A DNA stretch of 46,968 bases from Actinomycetota bacterium (GCA_014239265.1 JAAZZH010000008.1:1-46968), one strand, 5' to 3'. Numbered from the stretch's first letter, positions 1-9,346 are shown. A program made the numbers and translations. The notes: a model not told the origin generated them from the sequence alone.

Positions 1-676
1 CTGCCATATTATCTGTCATCTCTGCAATTACAGCTATATCGTGAGAAATATAAATTAGACTTAAGCCCAATAGTTCCTGAACTTTTTTTATCTCTTTCAA
101 AATTTGGTCTTGAATAACTACATCAAGTGCTGTTGTCGGTTCATCTGCTATTACAATTTTTGGATCACAAGATAAAGCGAGTGCAATTACAGCCCTCTGT
201 TTCATTCCTCCTGATAATTCATGTGGGAATCTATCCATAATTGAATCCTCAAGACCTACTATTTTAAATAATTCAGATATTTTTTCTGTATTCTCTTTTT
301 TAGTATTCTCAGGATGATGCTCTCTTATAGCTTCTCTAATTTGTTCGCCTATTTTTATTACTGGATTCCACGCATTCATAGCTCCTTGAAATACGATACT
401 TATGTCGTTCCAACGTACCTTACGTAATTCAGATTCGGACATACCTACAAGTTCTTGATTCTCTAGAAGTATGCTTCCTGAGGAAATTACTGCATTGTCT
501 GATTGAAGTTGTAATAAAGTAGAAGCAACAGATGACTTACCACAACCTGACTCACCGACTAAACCAAATGACTCACCCTCTTTTACTGTAAAAGATACAT
601 TATTTACTGCCATCACGTTTCCTTCAAGGGTTTCATAATGCATATTAAGATTATCTACAACTAGAATATCTTTCAT
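1..676 (-). CDS. Oligopeptide/dipeptide ABC transporter ATP-binding protein (OppD/DppD-like), C-terminus cut by window edge
   Basis: Reverse-strand reading from ATG at 676: MKDILVVDNLNMHYETLEGNVMAVNNVSF...GLVGESGCGKSS (Walker A)...HELSGGMKQRAVIALAL (signature)...IVIADEPTTALD (Walker B)...LIYISHDIAVIAEMTDNMA. Open through base 1. Confidence 0.95.
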   Translation of the reverse strand, partial: MKDILVVDNLNMHYETLEGNVMAVNNVSFTVKEGESFGLVGESGCGKSSVASTLLQLQSDNAVISSGSILLENQELVGMSESELRKVRWNDISIVFQGAMNAWNPVIKIGEQIREAIREHHPENTKKENTEKISELFKIVGLEDSIMDRFPHELSGGMKQRAVIALALSCDPKIVIADEPTTALDVVIQDQILKEIKKVQELLGLSLIYISHDIAVIAEMTDNMA

Positions 677-680
677 CGAA

Positions 681-1760
681 TTACCGCTTCCTTAAACGAG
701 GATTGAAAACGTCATCAAGTCCTCGGCCAACTAAATAAAAGCCACCTGCGAGAAAAGTTACAGAAAGACCAGCTGGAAGTATCAACCACCAGTATTCCAA
801 ACCAGAAAATATAAATCCATCAGTCTGTGAAAGGTATATCATTAATCCCCAACTCATATCTATGTTTAATAATCCTAGAAATGATAGAACTGATTCTGAA
901 GCAATAGCACCAGTAACACTAAAGACCATAAATAGTAAAGCTAGCGGGGCTACGTTTGGTAATACATGTGAGAACATAATTTTTCTTTGTGAGCCACCTG
1001 TTATCCTTGCTGAATCTACAAATGGTTTTACTTTTACCTGAAGTGCTTGTGACTTAATAGTTATAACTGAGCCTCCAAGACCACCAAGTACTCCTAAGAC
1101 AACAGCAAGATGCCAAATCTTCAACTCTGCAAAAGCAGAAATAATAAATAGTAATGGTAAAGTTGGAAGCATGAGGACTAGGTCTGATTGTCTCATTAAA
1201 TATGCATCGATCCTACCACCAAAAAAAGCGGCAATTGTTCCAAGTATTGTTGATATTCCTACACCTAAAGTTGCACTGAGTAAGCCCAAAACAAATGCTA
1301 CTTGACTACCTTCCATTATTTGAGAGAATACATCTCTACCTAGTGAATCTGTTCCAAGTATATGTTTAGTTGATGGAGGTGCTGGCTGTAAATAAACATC
1401 ATACATATCACCAACTTCTACACCTTGGGCAAGATATAGCATTTTTTTCTGGACCTCACCGTCTCCAGGACAATCAAGATAAGTTTCATATTTAGGAGTT
1501 GGATAATCCTTAGGGCATTCAACAACTAATTTGTTTTCAATAATTTGATCATAACCAACTACAGGATGATAAATACTTTCATTCCATAATCCAGTCATGA
1601 AAAGGAAAGGTTGTAACAATGCCAAAACAAGAAAGAATAGTACAATTCCCAATCCAATCATTCCTAATTTGCTTTGTGAAAATAATTTCCAATTTCTTCT
1701 GATAGCTTCTTTTCTGAGCTGTTTTTGTAAATTCTTTTCTTTTAATTCATCAATTTCCAT
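681..1760 (-). CDS. Peptide ABC transporter permease (OppC/DppC-like)
   Basis: 359 aa; ILGTDSLGRDVFSQIMEGSQVAF and ESVLSFLGLLNIDMSWGLMIY motifs typical of OppC/DppC; next to OppB, OppD and SBP genes. Confidence 0.93.
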   Translation of the reverse strand: MEIDELKEKNLQKQLRKEAIRRNWKLFSQSKLGMIGLGIVLFFLVLALLQPFLFMTGLWNESIYHPVVGYDQIIENKLVVECPKDYPTPKYETYLDCPGDGEVQKKMLYLAQGVEVGDMYDVYLQPAPPSTKHILGTDSLGRDVFSQIMEGSQVAFVLGLLSATLGVGISTILGTIAAFFGGRIDAYLMRQSDLVLMLPTLPLLFIISAFAELKIWHLAVVLGVLGGLGGSVITIKSQALQVKVKPFVDSARITGGSQRKIMFSHVLPNVAPLALLFMVFSVTGAIASESVLSFLGLLNIDMSWGLMIYLSQTDGFIFSGLEYWWLILPAGLSVTFLAGGFYLVGRGLDDVFNPRLRKR

Positions 1761-1763
1761 ATT

Positions 1764-2936
1764 TTATCCCTGTGATTTAACTCTAATTCTTGGATCTAAA
1801 TATGAATATGAAATATCAGCAATTAAGTGAGCAATTAATGCAAATACGCCTACAAAAGAAAATGCTGCCATTGCAACTGGTATATCCTCTTCCAAAACAG
1901 CTTGAAGAAGTAACTGCCCCATGCCAGGCCATGAAAAGATTTGTTCTGTAAGAACGGAACCATCGATTATTGTAACTATTGTGAAAATGAAAGACGTTAC
2001 GACTGGTAAAAGTGCTGTTCTAGCGGCATGTCTATCCCTAATTCTTTTTTGGCTTATACCCTTTGCTCTTGCCGTGAGTATATAGTCTTCCTTTAAAACT
2101 TCCATCATCGTTGTACGCGTAAGAAGAGCTGTACCGGCAAAAGCTACAATTGTAACTACTAGAACTGGAAGTATCATATGATAAGCGATGTCTGCTGCAT
2201 ATGGCTTTCTAGCTAAGGCTTCTCCTGTATTCCAATAAAAATAACTTCCAATAAATATTGCTATCAAACTTGCAAACCGTACATTCCTTCTAGAGGAGAG
2301 TGCTTCTATACCTCTAGTTGCTGTGTACGCTGCGAATTGTAGCAAAGAAATTATCACTACAAATTTAATCATCATTGAGAATATAACATCACTATCAAAA
2401 GGAGCGTCATACCATTTTTCAGGATATAAGAATTTACCGATTGGAAACCAACCCATTTTATATCCAAAGAACCATAACATCATTAATGCAAACCAGGGAT
2501 AAAAAACAGTGTAAGAAAATACTGAAGTGATAGTAATCCATGTTTCAGACTTTGAACCTCTTCTCCAAGCAAGTACTTTACCAATAAAAAAACCGGTATA
2601 GAAAGCAACGATGTTTACAACAGAAAACAACATAAGAGTACGAGGTAATCTTTCTGCTATTAATTCAATAGGAGTTTTAGGGAAATATTTATATGAGTAT
2701 CCGAAATCACCTTTAAAAAAGTTAACTACATAAAGCTGTACTCTTTCAAAAAGAGGTTTATCTAAGCCATAAGTTTCTAGTACTTTTTGATAGGCATCTG
2801 GAGGAAGATTTGGATTCAGAAGTAAATTAGAAAATGCATTACCAGGAATAGCGTTAAATAAAAGATATGAACTTACTAAAAAAATAAAAAACACAACAAC
2901 CATTTGTAATGTTCTTCTAATTATGTATTCAACCAT
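1764..2936 (-). CDS. Peptide ABC transporter permease (OppB/DppB-like) with extended central region
   Basis: 390 aa; MVEYIIRRTLQMVVVFFIFLVSSYLLFNAIPGNAF N-terminus and YILTARAKGISQKRI EAA-loop typical of OppB/DppB. Confidence 0.93.
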   Translation of the reverse strand: MVEYIIRRTLQMVVVFFIFLVSSYLLFNAIPGNAFSNLLLNPNLPPDAYQKVLETYGLDKPLFERVQLYVVNFFKGDFGYSYKYFPKTPIELIAERLPRTLMLFSVVNIVAFYTGFFIGKVLAWRRGSKSETWITITSVFSYTVFYPWFALMMLWFFGYKMGWFPIGKFLYPEKWYDAPFDSDVIFSMMIKFVVIISLLQFAAYTATRGIEALSSRRNVRFASLIAIFIGSYFYWNTGEALARKPYAADIAYHMILPVLVVTIVAFAGTALLTRTTMMEVLKEDYILTARAKGISQKRIRDRHAARTALLPVVTSFIFTIVTIIDGSVLTEQIFSWPGMGQLLLQAVLEEDIPVAMAAFSFVGVFALIAHLIADISYSYLDPRIRVKSQG

Positions 2937-2960
2937 ATTAGTACCCTATTTTAGACTTTT

Positions 2961-2994
2961 AAAAAACATAGGTAGGCCGAAGCCTACCCATGTT
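2961..2994 (-). terminator. Intrinsic terminator/attenuator hairpin between SBP and permease genes
   Basis: On the minus strand: AACATGGGTAGGC-TTCG-GCCTACCTATGTTTTTT. 13-bp stem with one mismatch, C(UUCG)G tetraloop, followed by a T-tract. Confidence 0.85.
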
Positions 2995-3006
2995 CAAGTT
3001 ATATTA

Positions 3007-4998
3007 TTAGCTCTGTACTTTTACAAGTGAAGCGTAACCGCCACCTGTTCCAGTTAATCCGTCTAATACGTCTGTGAATGGAAATTCTACAGTATCTTTA
3101 TATACCTCTAGTGTAGGTACGTTGAATAATACCAAATATGGCATTTCTTCAAATAAAATAGCTTCCATTTTTTGCGATAGGACAATAGCATCACTTATTG
3201 TTTTAGCAGCTTGGAATTCAGCATCTAATGCGTCAAATTCTGCGTTGTTAAAACCAGGTGTGTTATAGCCACCTTCGCATGTGTCGTTCTTGGAATTGAA
3301 GAAATCTCCAGGGTGATTAGGGAATGCACTTAAACCCCAACCAAGCATGTAGAAATACCAATCCTCACAAGTTTCTGGTGTGAACACCTTGTCAACGATA
3401 ACGTTGAAACCAGTAGGTCTCGCTGTTACGTCAAGTCCAAGTTGTTGCATCCAATCAGCAATAAATAAGGACATTGTTGATCTCAATGGATCATAACCAG
3501 CACCTGGTGCATAAAGCAACATGTCTGATGGAGGTGTTTCTCCTCCTGGTCCTTTAATTCCTGTTGGAGCGACTGCTCTTTCAGCACCACCAGCATGGGA
3601 ACCCCAGTCTGAAGCTGTCCAACCACCTGCTTGAAGAATTTCAACTGATTTGTTGAATCTTTCTTCTGCATTAAGGCCAGCACAATCAGCAAGGACACCT
3701 GTTACAGGTGCAACCCAGGCTGTTAACGCTTCAGGCATTTGACCATCCATATTTACAGCAACACCTTGAAGAATGTTGTTTAACACGAATTCTTTATCAG
3801 AAATACATGCAACAGCTTGTCTAAAAGATTTGTCGCTTCCAGGGAAAACCCTAGTGTTGAATGCCATGTATCGCATACCGTTACCTAAGTTGGAAACAGT
3901 TTCGACACCTGGAACTCTGGATAATTGGTCAAAAAGATTTCTCTTAACGCCTAGTGGGTTAAGAACGAAATCAACTTCGCCATTTTGGAATGCAAGATAA
4001 GCAGCATCTTGATCACCATATAATGTGAACTCAACAGTTCCTACATAAGGTCCTGCTGTGTATGAGAATGAATCGCCAGTTGTATCACCAAATGAATTGT
4101 TGATTGCTGGAGCTTTTCCATTATCCCATTCGACTGTGGTACCACTCTTATAAATTGTGGTAGTTCCACCATCCCACATTGTATTAGCATCATATGTCCA
4201 TGTGTAAAAAGCACCTTGTTCTACTTTGTTATAGACAAATGCGCTAGCTACTGGAGCGTCTGCTCCCGAGGCTGCTAATAGGGTTTCTCTGTCAGTAGCA
4301 TATTGCGCCCAATAACTTTCTGGAAGTATTGGTGCTTGTGCAATTTGATACTGCCATGAAGCTAACCCGGCATCAAAGTTTAGAGTTATCTCTACAGTGT
4401 AAGCATCACTAGCAACGAGGGTTAAAATACCCTGTGCATATCCCTCAGCAGCTGAGTCTGTTCCACTACCTTGTGGGTAGTTTGTTTCCCAGTTACTTAA
4501 GAGGCCAAGATCTTTAGCGGTATTATATGTAAATACCATATCGTTGGCTGTGATAGCTGAACCATCACTCCACTCATAACCTTCAGTTATAGGAACACTA
4601 TAAGTCCATGTTCCGTCACCGTTATCAGTTGAGGCTTCGACAAGTTCGTCTGCGATTCCTGTAACTAACTGATAGTTAGGATATGAAATAGAGAATAATG
4701 ATACAGCTTGTCCGGACATCACGTATTGTGTCCATACATCTGTTTCTGTATCAAGATAATTCCAGTAATTTTGTGTTTGTGGATCTGAGAAGATCGCCAT
4801 CTTATAAACACCATCAGGTCCTGATGGAGCTGCTTCTTCAGCTGCCGCAGCAGTTGTAGCAGGAGCTTCAGTTGTTTCTGTCTCTTCGACAGCAACTTCT
4901 TCTTCTGCTGTGTCGCCTCCGCAGGCAACAACAACTAATGCAAAAACTGAGAAAAGTAAGATAAGGCGCCAACTTCTGGATCCTTTGAAATTACTCAA
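3007..4998 (-). CDS. Extracellular solute-binding lipoprotein of peptide ABC transporter (SBP_bac_5 family)
   Basis: Signal peptide and lipobox (LLFSVFALVVVACGG), Glu/Thr/Ala-rich linker, SBP_bac_5-like body. The tracked ORF starts at 5028, but TTG at 4998 is preceded by AAAGGAG at good spacing (aaaaggagaaaaaTTGAGT), so I prefer the shorter start. Confidence 0.9.
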   Translation of the reverse strand: MSNFKGSRSWRLILLFSVFALVVVACGGDTAEEEVAVEETETTEAPATTAAAAEEAAPSGPDGVYKMAIFSDPQTQNYWNYLDTETDVWTQYVMSGQAVSLFSISYPNYQLVTGIADELVEASTDNGDGTWTYSVPITEGYEWSDGSAITANDMVFTYNTAKDLGLLSNWETNYPQGSGTDSAAEGYAQGILTLVASDAYTVEITLNFDAGLASWQYQIAQAPILPESYWAQYATDRETLLAASGADAPVASAFVYNKVEQGAFYTWTYDANTMWDGGTTTIYKSGTTVEWDNGKAPAINNSFGDTTGDSFSYTAGPYVGTVEFTLYGDQDAAYLAFQNGEVDFVLNPLGVKRNLFDQLSRVPGVETVSNLGNGMRYMAFNTRVFPGSDKSFRQAVACISDKEFVLNNILQGVAVNMDGQMPEALTAWVAPVTGVLADCAGLNAEERFNKSVEILQAGGWTASDWGSHAGGAERAVAPTGIKGPGGETPPSDMLLYAPGAGYDPLRSTMSLFIADWMQQLGLDVTARPTGFNVIVDKVFTPETCEDWYFYMLGWGLSAFPNHPGDFFNSKNDTCEGGYNTPGFNNAEFDALDAEFQAAKTISDAIVLSQKMEAILFEEMPYLVLFNVPTLEVYKDTVEFPFTDVLDGLTGTGGGYASLVKVQS

Positions 4999-5020
4999 TT
5001 TTTCTCCTTTTGTATACAAA

Positions 5021-5040
5021 ATCCACACGTAAATGTGGAT
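5021..5040 (-). promoter_or_regulatory. Inverted repeat in SBP 5' leader (5' mRNA hairpin or operator)
   Basis: ATCCACA-cgtaaa-TGTGGAT, perfect 7-bp arms, between the candidate -10 and the Shine-Dalgarno sequence. Confidence 0.5.
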
Positions 5041-5046
5041 GTATTA

Positions 5047-5074
5047 ATAGTAGATATATATATTGACATTTCAA
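5047..5074 (-). promoter_or_regulatory. Candidate sigma70-type promoter of the SBP gene
   Basis: Minus strand TTGAAA (5074-5069), 16-nt spacer, TACTAT (5052-5047). Confidence 0.5.
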
Positions 5075-5208
5075 TCTAAAATTTAAATTTTATTAAAAAT
5101 ATGTTGTTTTCATGTTATATGACTAAGTTGATTAAAAACTGAAATAACCGCAATATAAGATAAAAGCCAAACAGGAATACTCCTATTTTGAAGCCAAAAT
5201 TTTCCATT

Positions 5209-6513
5209 TTAATTTTTAAATTTTATATTTAAACATATATTGTCAAAATTATATGTGTCACGAAGTCTATTATCTATAAAGTTCTGATAATTAATTGGGA
5301 CTCTACCACTTAATATAAAACTGAACGAAGGAGGGTAAACATCGTACTGTGTCACATATTTTAGCTTCGCTCTCCTACCTCTAAACGGATGAGGTGGTTT
5401 TTTTGTCCATATTTCTCTGAAAAGTATATTTAATTCATGGGTTGTAATACGAGTTGAAAGCTGTTTCTGTAAATCATAAATCACCGTATTAAGATTTTTT
5501 ACACCTTTGCCATTAAGTGCTGAAATTCTTAAGATCTTTAACCATGAATATTTCTTTAGCAATGAAGTAATGTTTTTGTTTATAAAAAGTTTCTCATCTT
5601 CTTTTAGAAGATCCCACTTATTCATAATTAATATTGGTGTTACTTTATTTTCAATGCATTCACTAATTAACCTCATATCTTCAAAATTAATTCCCTGTTT
5701 TGCATCTACAACGAGAAAAGCTATTACAGAATTCTCTAATTGACCAACGGCTAAAGATGATGCATATCTATCTATCTGGTTTTTTTGTTTTTTACGTGGC
5801 ACCCCAGCGGTATCAATAATGTTATAAGAATCTGAATCGAATTTGATTGTCTCTTCTAATTTATCTCGGGTCGTACCCGAAATATTTGAAACAATTGCTC
5901 TTTCCTCATTCAAGAGCTTATTAAATAATGTAGACTTACCCGAGTTAGGCTTTCCAATAATTGCTATAGACTTATAGGTATTTTTAATTGAATCCGTATT
6001 AGATGACATGCTTTTTGTAATTGACTCCATTAATTCTTCAGTACCCAATTTATGAATAGATGAGACGTAATAGTCTGAATCGTAAATGTATTTATACAGC
6101 TCTGTATTCAATTCAAACTTTTTAAAATTTTCACATTTATTAAATACTGTTATGACTTTTTGTTCTTTATTTATATTTTTTTGCAAAAGACTGTGTATTT
6201 TATCTAATCCAGAATAATTTGTTGTGTGTACGTCAATTACAAACATGATTAACTTTGCATCATTAAGATACGCTTTTAGCTTATTTTGAAACTTTTCATT
6301 TAATTCATCTGGGTCTTCTAGATAACCAGGTAAATCAGAAATATTAAAAACTTTATCATTTCTCTTAATTGTTGAAGAGACTTTATCTCGTGTTGTATTT
6401 GGCGTAGAACCAATTATTGATACTTTTTTTCTGGACAACGCATTTACTAATGAAGACTTACCGGAGTTTGGTAATCCAACTAATAAAACTTCATCAATAT
6501 TGTTTTTAGTCAT
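5209..6513 (-). CDS. der: Ribosome biogenesis GTPase Der (EngA)
   Basis: Two tandem GTPase domains (GLPNSGKSSLVNAL, DLPG; GKPNSGKSTLFNKLL, DTAG, NKWD) plus C-terminal KH-like domain. Confidence 0.97.
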   Translation of the reverse strand: MTKNNIDEVLLVGLPNSGKSSLVNALSRKKVSIIGSTPNTTRDKVSSTIKRNDKVFNISDLPGYLEDPDELNEKFQNKLKAYLNDAKLIMFVIDVHTTNYSGLDKIHSLLQKNINKEQKVITVFNKCENFKKFELNTELYKYIYDSDYYVSSIHKLGTEELMESITKSMSSNTDSIKNTYKSIAIIGKPNSGKSTLFNKLLNEERAIVSNISGTTRDKLEETIKFDSDSYNIIDTAGVPRKKQKNQIDRYASSLAVGQLENSVIAFLVVDAKQGINFEDMRLISECIENKVTPILIMNKWDLLKEDEKLFINKNITSLLKKYSWLKILRISALNGKGVKNLNTVIYDLQKQLSTRITTHELNILFREIWTKKPPHPFRGRRAKLKYVTQYDVYPPSFSFILSGRVPINYQNFIDNRLRDTYNFDNICLNIKFKN

Positions 6514-6539
6514 AATTTAAATATAGCTATCCTACTGAT

Positions 6540-7571
6540 ATGGTAAACAATCTTTATTTAGTTACTCCAAGGGGCTTTTGTGCTGGTGTTGAGATGGCGA
6601 TTAAAGCATTGACATGGATGTTGAAAATATATGATGAAACTATTTATTGCTATCACGAAATTGTTCATAATGACTGGATTGTAGAAAGATTCAAAACTAA
6701 AAACATTAAATTCATTGAATCACCTGAAGAACTTCCAAAAAACGCCATTGTAATGCTTTCGGCCCATGGAACTTCGCCAAAAATAGAAAATGAATTTAAT
6801 TCTCTCTCATCCATTCAAGTTAATGCGGTATGTCCACTAGTAACTAAGGTACATCATGAGGCAAAGAAATTTAGTGAAGCAGGGCAACAAATTATTTATG
6901 TAGGTCATAAAAATCATGATGAAGCGCTCGGAGCTTTAGGCGTTGCACCAGACTCAATGTTTTTAGTAGAGAAGGAGGATGATTTAGAAGAAATAAACAT
7001 ATCCAGTGATAAAGTAGCATTACTTGCTCAAACAACCTTAGCTATGTCAGAATGGAAACCAATAATGGAATCTGCCCAAAAAAAATATCCCAATTTAAAT
7101 ATGCCAAGAAAGAGCGATCTCTGTTATGCAACAACAAACCGCCAAGAAGCTGTAATCAACGTTTCAAGTATGGTTGATATAGTCTTAGTTGTAGGTTCAG
7201 ATACATCAAGTAATACTAAGGCGCTTGTATCAACAATAAAAAACTTAGGTAAAGAAAGTTACCGAGTGAACACAACTGAAGAAATAGATAATTTAGACTT
7301 AAAAGATAAAAATGTTGCTGTGACAGCTGGAGCTTCTGCACCTGATCATATAGTTCAAGAAATTATCAATAAACTTCAACCAAACGAAACAATATATTTT
7401 GAAAATACGAATGAAACAGAATATTTTCCGCTTCCTAAAGAGCTAAGGTCAAGCATTACAACAGTAAGTAATTTTTTACTGGCATTATTTCCAGAGAATA
7501 AAGTGGAGCCCGTAAGAAGTGTTAATAAAGATAAGCAATGGTCTGCTACAGAAGCTTTAACTTCTCTTTAA
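6540..7571 (+). CDS. ispH: 4-hydroxy-3-methylbut-2-enyl diphosphate reductase
   Basis: 343 aa; PRGFCAGVEMAI, HEIVHNDWIVERF, VCPLVTKVHHEAKKF and SDLCYATTNRQEAV (three conserved Cys). Confidence 0.97.
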   Translation: MVNNLYLVTPRGFCAGVEMAIKALTWMLKIYDETIYCYHEIVHNDWIVERFKTKNIKFIESPEELPKNAIVMLSAHGTSPKIENEFNSLSSIQVNAVCPLVTKVHHEAKKFSEAGQQIIYVGHKNHDEALGALGVAPDSMFLVEKEDDLEEINISSDKVALLAQTTLAMSEWKPIMESAQKKYPNLNMPRKSDLCYATTNRQEAVINVSSMVDIVLVVGSDTSSNTKALVSTIKNLGKESYRVNTTEEIDNLDLKDKNVAVTAGASAPDHIVQEIINKLQPNETIYFENTNETEYFPLPKELRSSITTVSNFLLALFPENKVEPVRSVNKDKQWSATEALTSL

Positions 7572-8160
7572 CCAACTCAAGAACTTCATCCATATTTATA
7601 TCAGAATTATCAATATAAAGTGCATCGTCGGGAATTACTAAGGGTGATTCTGCTCTATTTTTATCATTATCATCCCTTTTCAATAAATCTTCTTTTGTCT
7701 CAGAATCGTTAGATTGCTTTAATCTTCTTTTTGACCTTACTTCAATGTCTGCATCAAGATAGATTTTTAAATCAGCATTTGGAAAGACTATAGATCCCAT
7801 ATCTCTACCTTCAATAATTAAACCATTTGAAAGTTTTTTGGATAAATTAGTTAGGGATTCTGAAACAATTTGTCTGACTTCTTTTATTTTTGCAATTTCA
7901 GAACTTTTAGAATTGATATTTTTTATATACAAATCAGAATCAGAATAAGAATAACTATTTAAAGTAATTTGTAATTCCTCGTTAATTTCTATTTGTAAAT
8001 TGCTAGTGTCAGAAGTTGAGTGATCAATGAAGTATTTAGCTATAATTCTGTATAGTTTTCCACTTGAAAAAAAATTTGAATTATATTCTTGTGCCAAAAG
8101 ACTTCCCAATGATGTCTTACCAACACCTGAGGGTCCATCAATAGTTACGATATAATTCAT
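7546..8160 (-). CDS. cmk: Cytidylate kinase
   Basis: IDGPSGVGKTSLG P-loop, SSGKLYRIIA, EGRDMGSIVFPNADLKIYLDA; syntenic with der and rluB. Confidence 0.95.
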   Translation of the reverse strand: MNYIVTIDGPSGVGKTSLGSLLAQEYNSNFFSSGKLYRIIAKYFIDHSTSDTSNLQIEINEELQITLNSYSYSDSDLYIKNINSKSSEIAKIKEVRQIVSESLTNLSKKLSNGLIIEGRDMGSIVFPNADLKIYLDADIEVRSKRRLKQSNDSETKEDLLKRDDNDKNRAESPLVIPDDALYIDNSDINMDEVLELVKEKLKLL

Positions 8161-8166
8161 ACGTAA

Positions 8167-8853
8167 CTATGTTAATTTAATTTTTTTTAACTGACCAATT
8201 TTCATTTTACCAATTTTAAATTTGTCAACTTGAATCCTTTTAAGGTTTTTAATTGGAATGTTGTTAACATCAAAAATCCTTCGTATTTCACGATTTTTAC
8301 CAGTTTTAAGAACTATTTCATAAGTTAATTTTTTAATCTCAGTTAGTTTATGAATTTTTAATTGTTCGTCATTATCTTTTATAGATTTTCTAAATGTTTC
8401 AAAATTAATTTCTTTACTTGTAACAACAATGTATTTTTTAGAAATATTACTTTTTGGATGCGAGTATTTATTTAGCCACACGCCATCTGTGCTTAGCAGC
8501 ATTAAGCCTTCTGAGTCCTTATCCAGACGACCACCAAATTTTAATGATTTATTGTGGATCAAGTCGTAGATAATTTTCGACTCCCCTTGTCTTTTGTGAG
8601 ATGATACATATCCATAGGGCTTATAGAAAAGAAAATATTCATGTTCTTTTATGGCTTGGATAACTTGATTCTTATGCATGACTATATCGTCATCATCTAC
8701 AAGGTCACCATGATTAGCTATAACCCCGTTTATCTTGATAGATTTATTCTCTACGAGAATATCACTATCTCTACGTGAAACATTAAGATTCAATGCAAGA
8801 AACCGATTAATTCTCAATAATTTACTCTTCTTCTGCTTTATTAAAATACTCAC
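8167..8853 (-). CDS. rluB: 23S rRNA pseudouridine synthase, RsuA/RluB family
   Basis: S4-like N-terminus (RINRFLALNLNVSRRDSDILV), GGRLDKDSEGLMLLSTDG catalytic motif, KTGKNREIRRIF. Confidence 0.9.
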   Translation of the reverse strand: MSILIKQKKSKLLRINRFLALNLNVSRRDSDILVENKSIKINGVIANHGDLVDDDDIVMHKNQVIQAIKEHEYFLFYKPYGYVSSHKRQGESKIIYDLIHNKSLKFGGRLDKDSEGLMLLSTDGVWLNKYSHPKSNISKKYIVVTSKEINFETFRKSIKDNDEQLKIHKLTEIKKLTYEIVLKTGKNREIRRIFDVNNIPIKNLKRIQVDKFKIGKMKIGQLKKIKLT

Positions 8854-9346
8854 CGATGGTCGGCAGATTATTTATTGAAGATAAATCTAGTTTTTGTAAA
8901 AACAATTCTGTCGTTGTATACAGAATTGGATTACCAGGAACGTCGAGTTCGCCACCTTTTTCTATGAGACCCCTTGATTCTAAAGTTTTAATGGAGGACT
9001 CAGATTCAACCCCTCTAATTTCTGAAATTTTCATTTTTGTAACTGGCTGTTCGTAAGCAATTATTGCAAGAGTCTCTAACGCTGGCGTGGAAAGACCTCT
9101 TAGAATTGCTGGAGGTTTTACATCACCAAGTAGCTCTGAAATTTCTGATTTAGTCACAATGTCAGATTTAAAATCATTATATTTTATAAAAAAACCAATG
9201 TCTGCATTTTCAAAGTTGGCATTAATTTCATCAATTAAGTTTATAAGTTCCGAATTATTTATTGTTAGTAGTTTTTCGAAATATTCGTGTTCTACCGGTC
9301 CATCACTTACAAGTAGTACTGCAGATATAACTTTTTTGCTATTCAT
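8822..9346 (-). CDS. scpB: Segregation and condensation protein B
   Basis: TLAIIAYEQPVTKMKISEIRGVESESSIKTLESRGLIEKGG. Start trimmed to ATG at 9346 (MNSKKVISAVLL), overlapping the scpA stop; the tracked ORF extends to 9421. Confidence 0.93.
   Translation of the reverse strand: MNSKKVISAVLLVSDGPVEHEYFEKLLTINNSELINLIDEINANFENADIGFFIKYNDFKSDIVTKSEISELLGDVKPPAILRGLSTPALETLAIIAYEQPVTKMKISEIRGVESESSIKTLESRGLIEKGGELDVPGNPILYTTTELFLQKLDLSSINNLPTIGEYFNKAEEE

Noticed and set aside
5075-5208. Possible ncRNA in the largest intergenic gap (der to SBP)
   Set aside because: Only a weak AGGA-ATAC-TCCT hairpin and AT-rich sequence; no convincing structure or T-tract to support an RNA gene.
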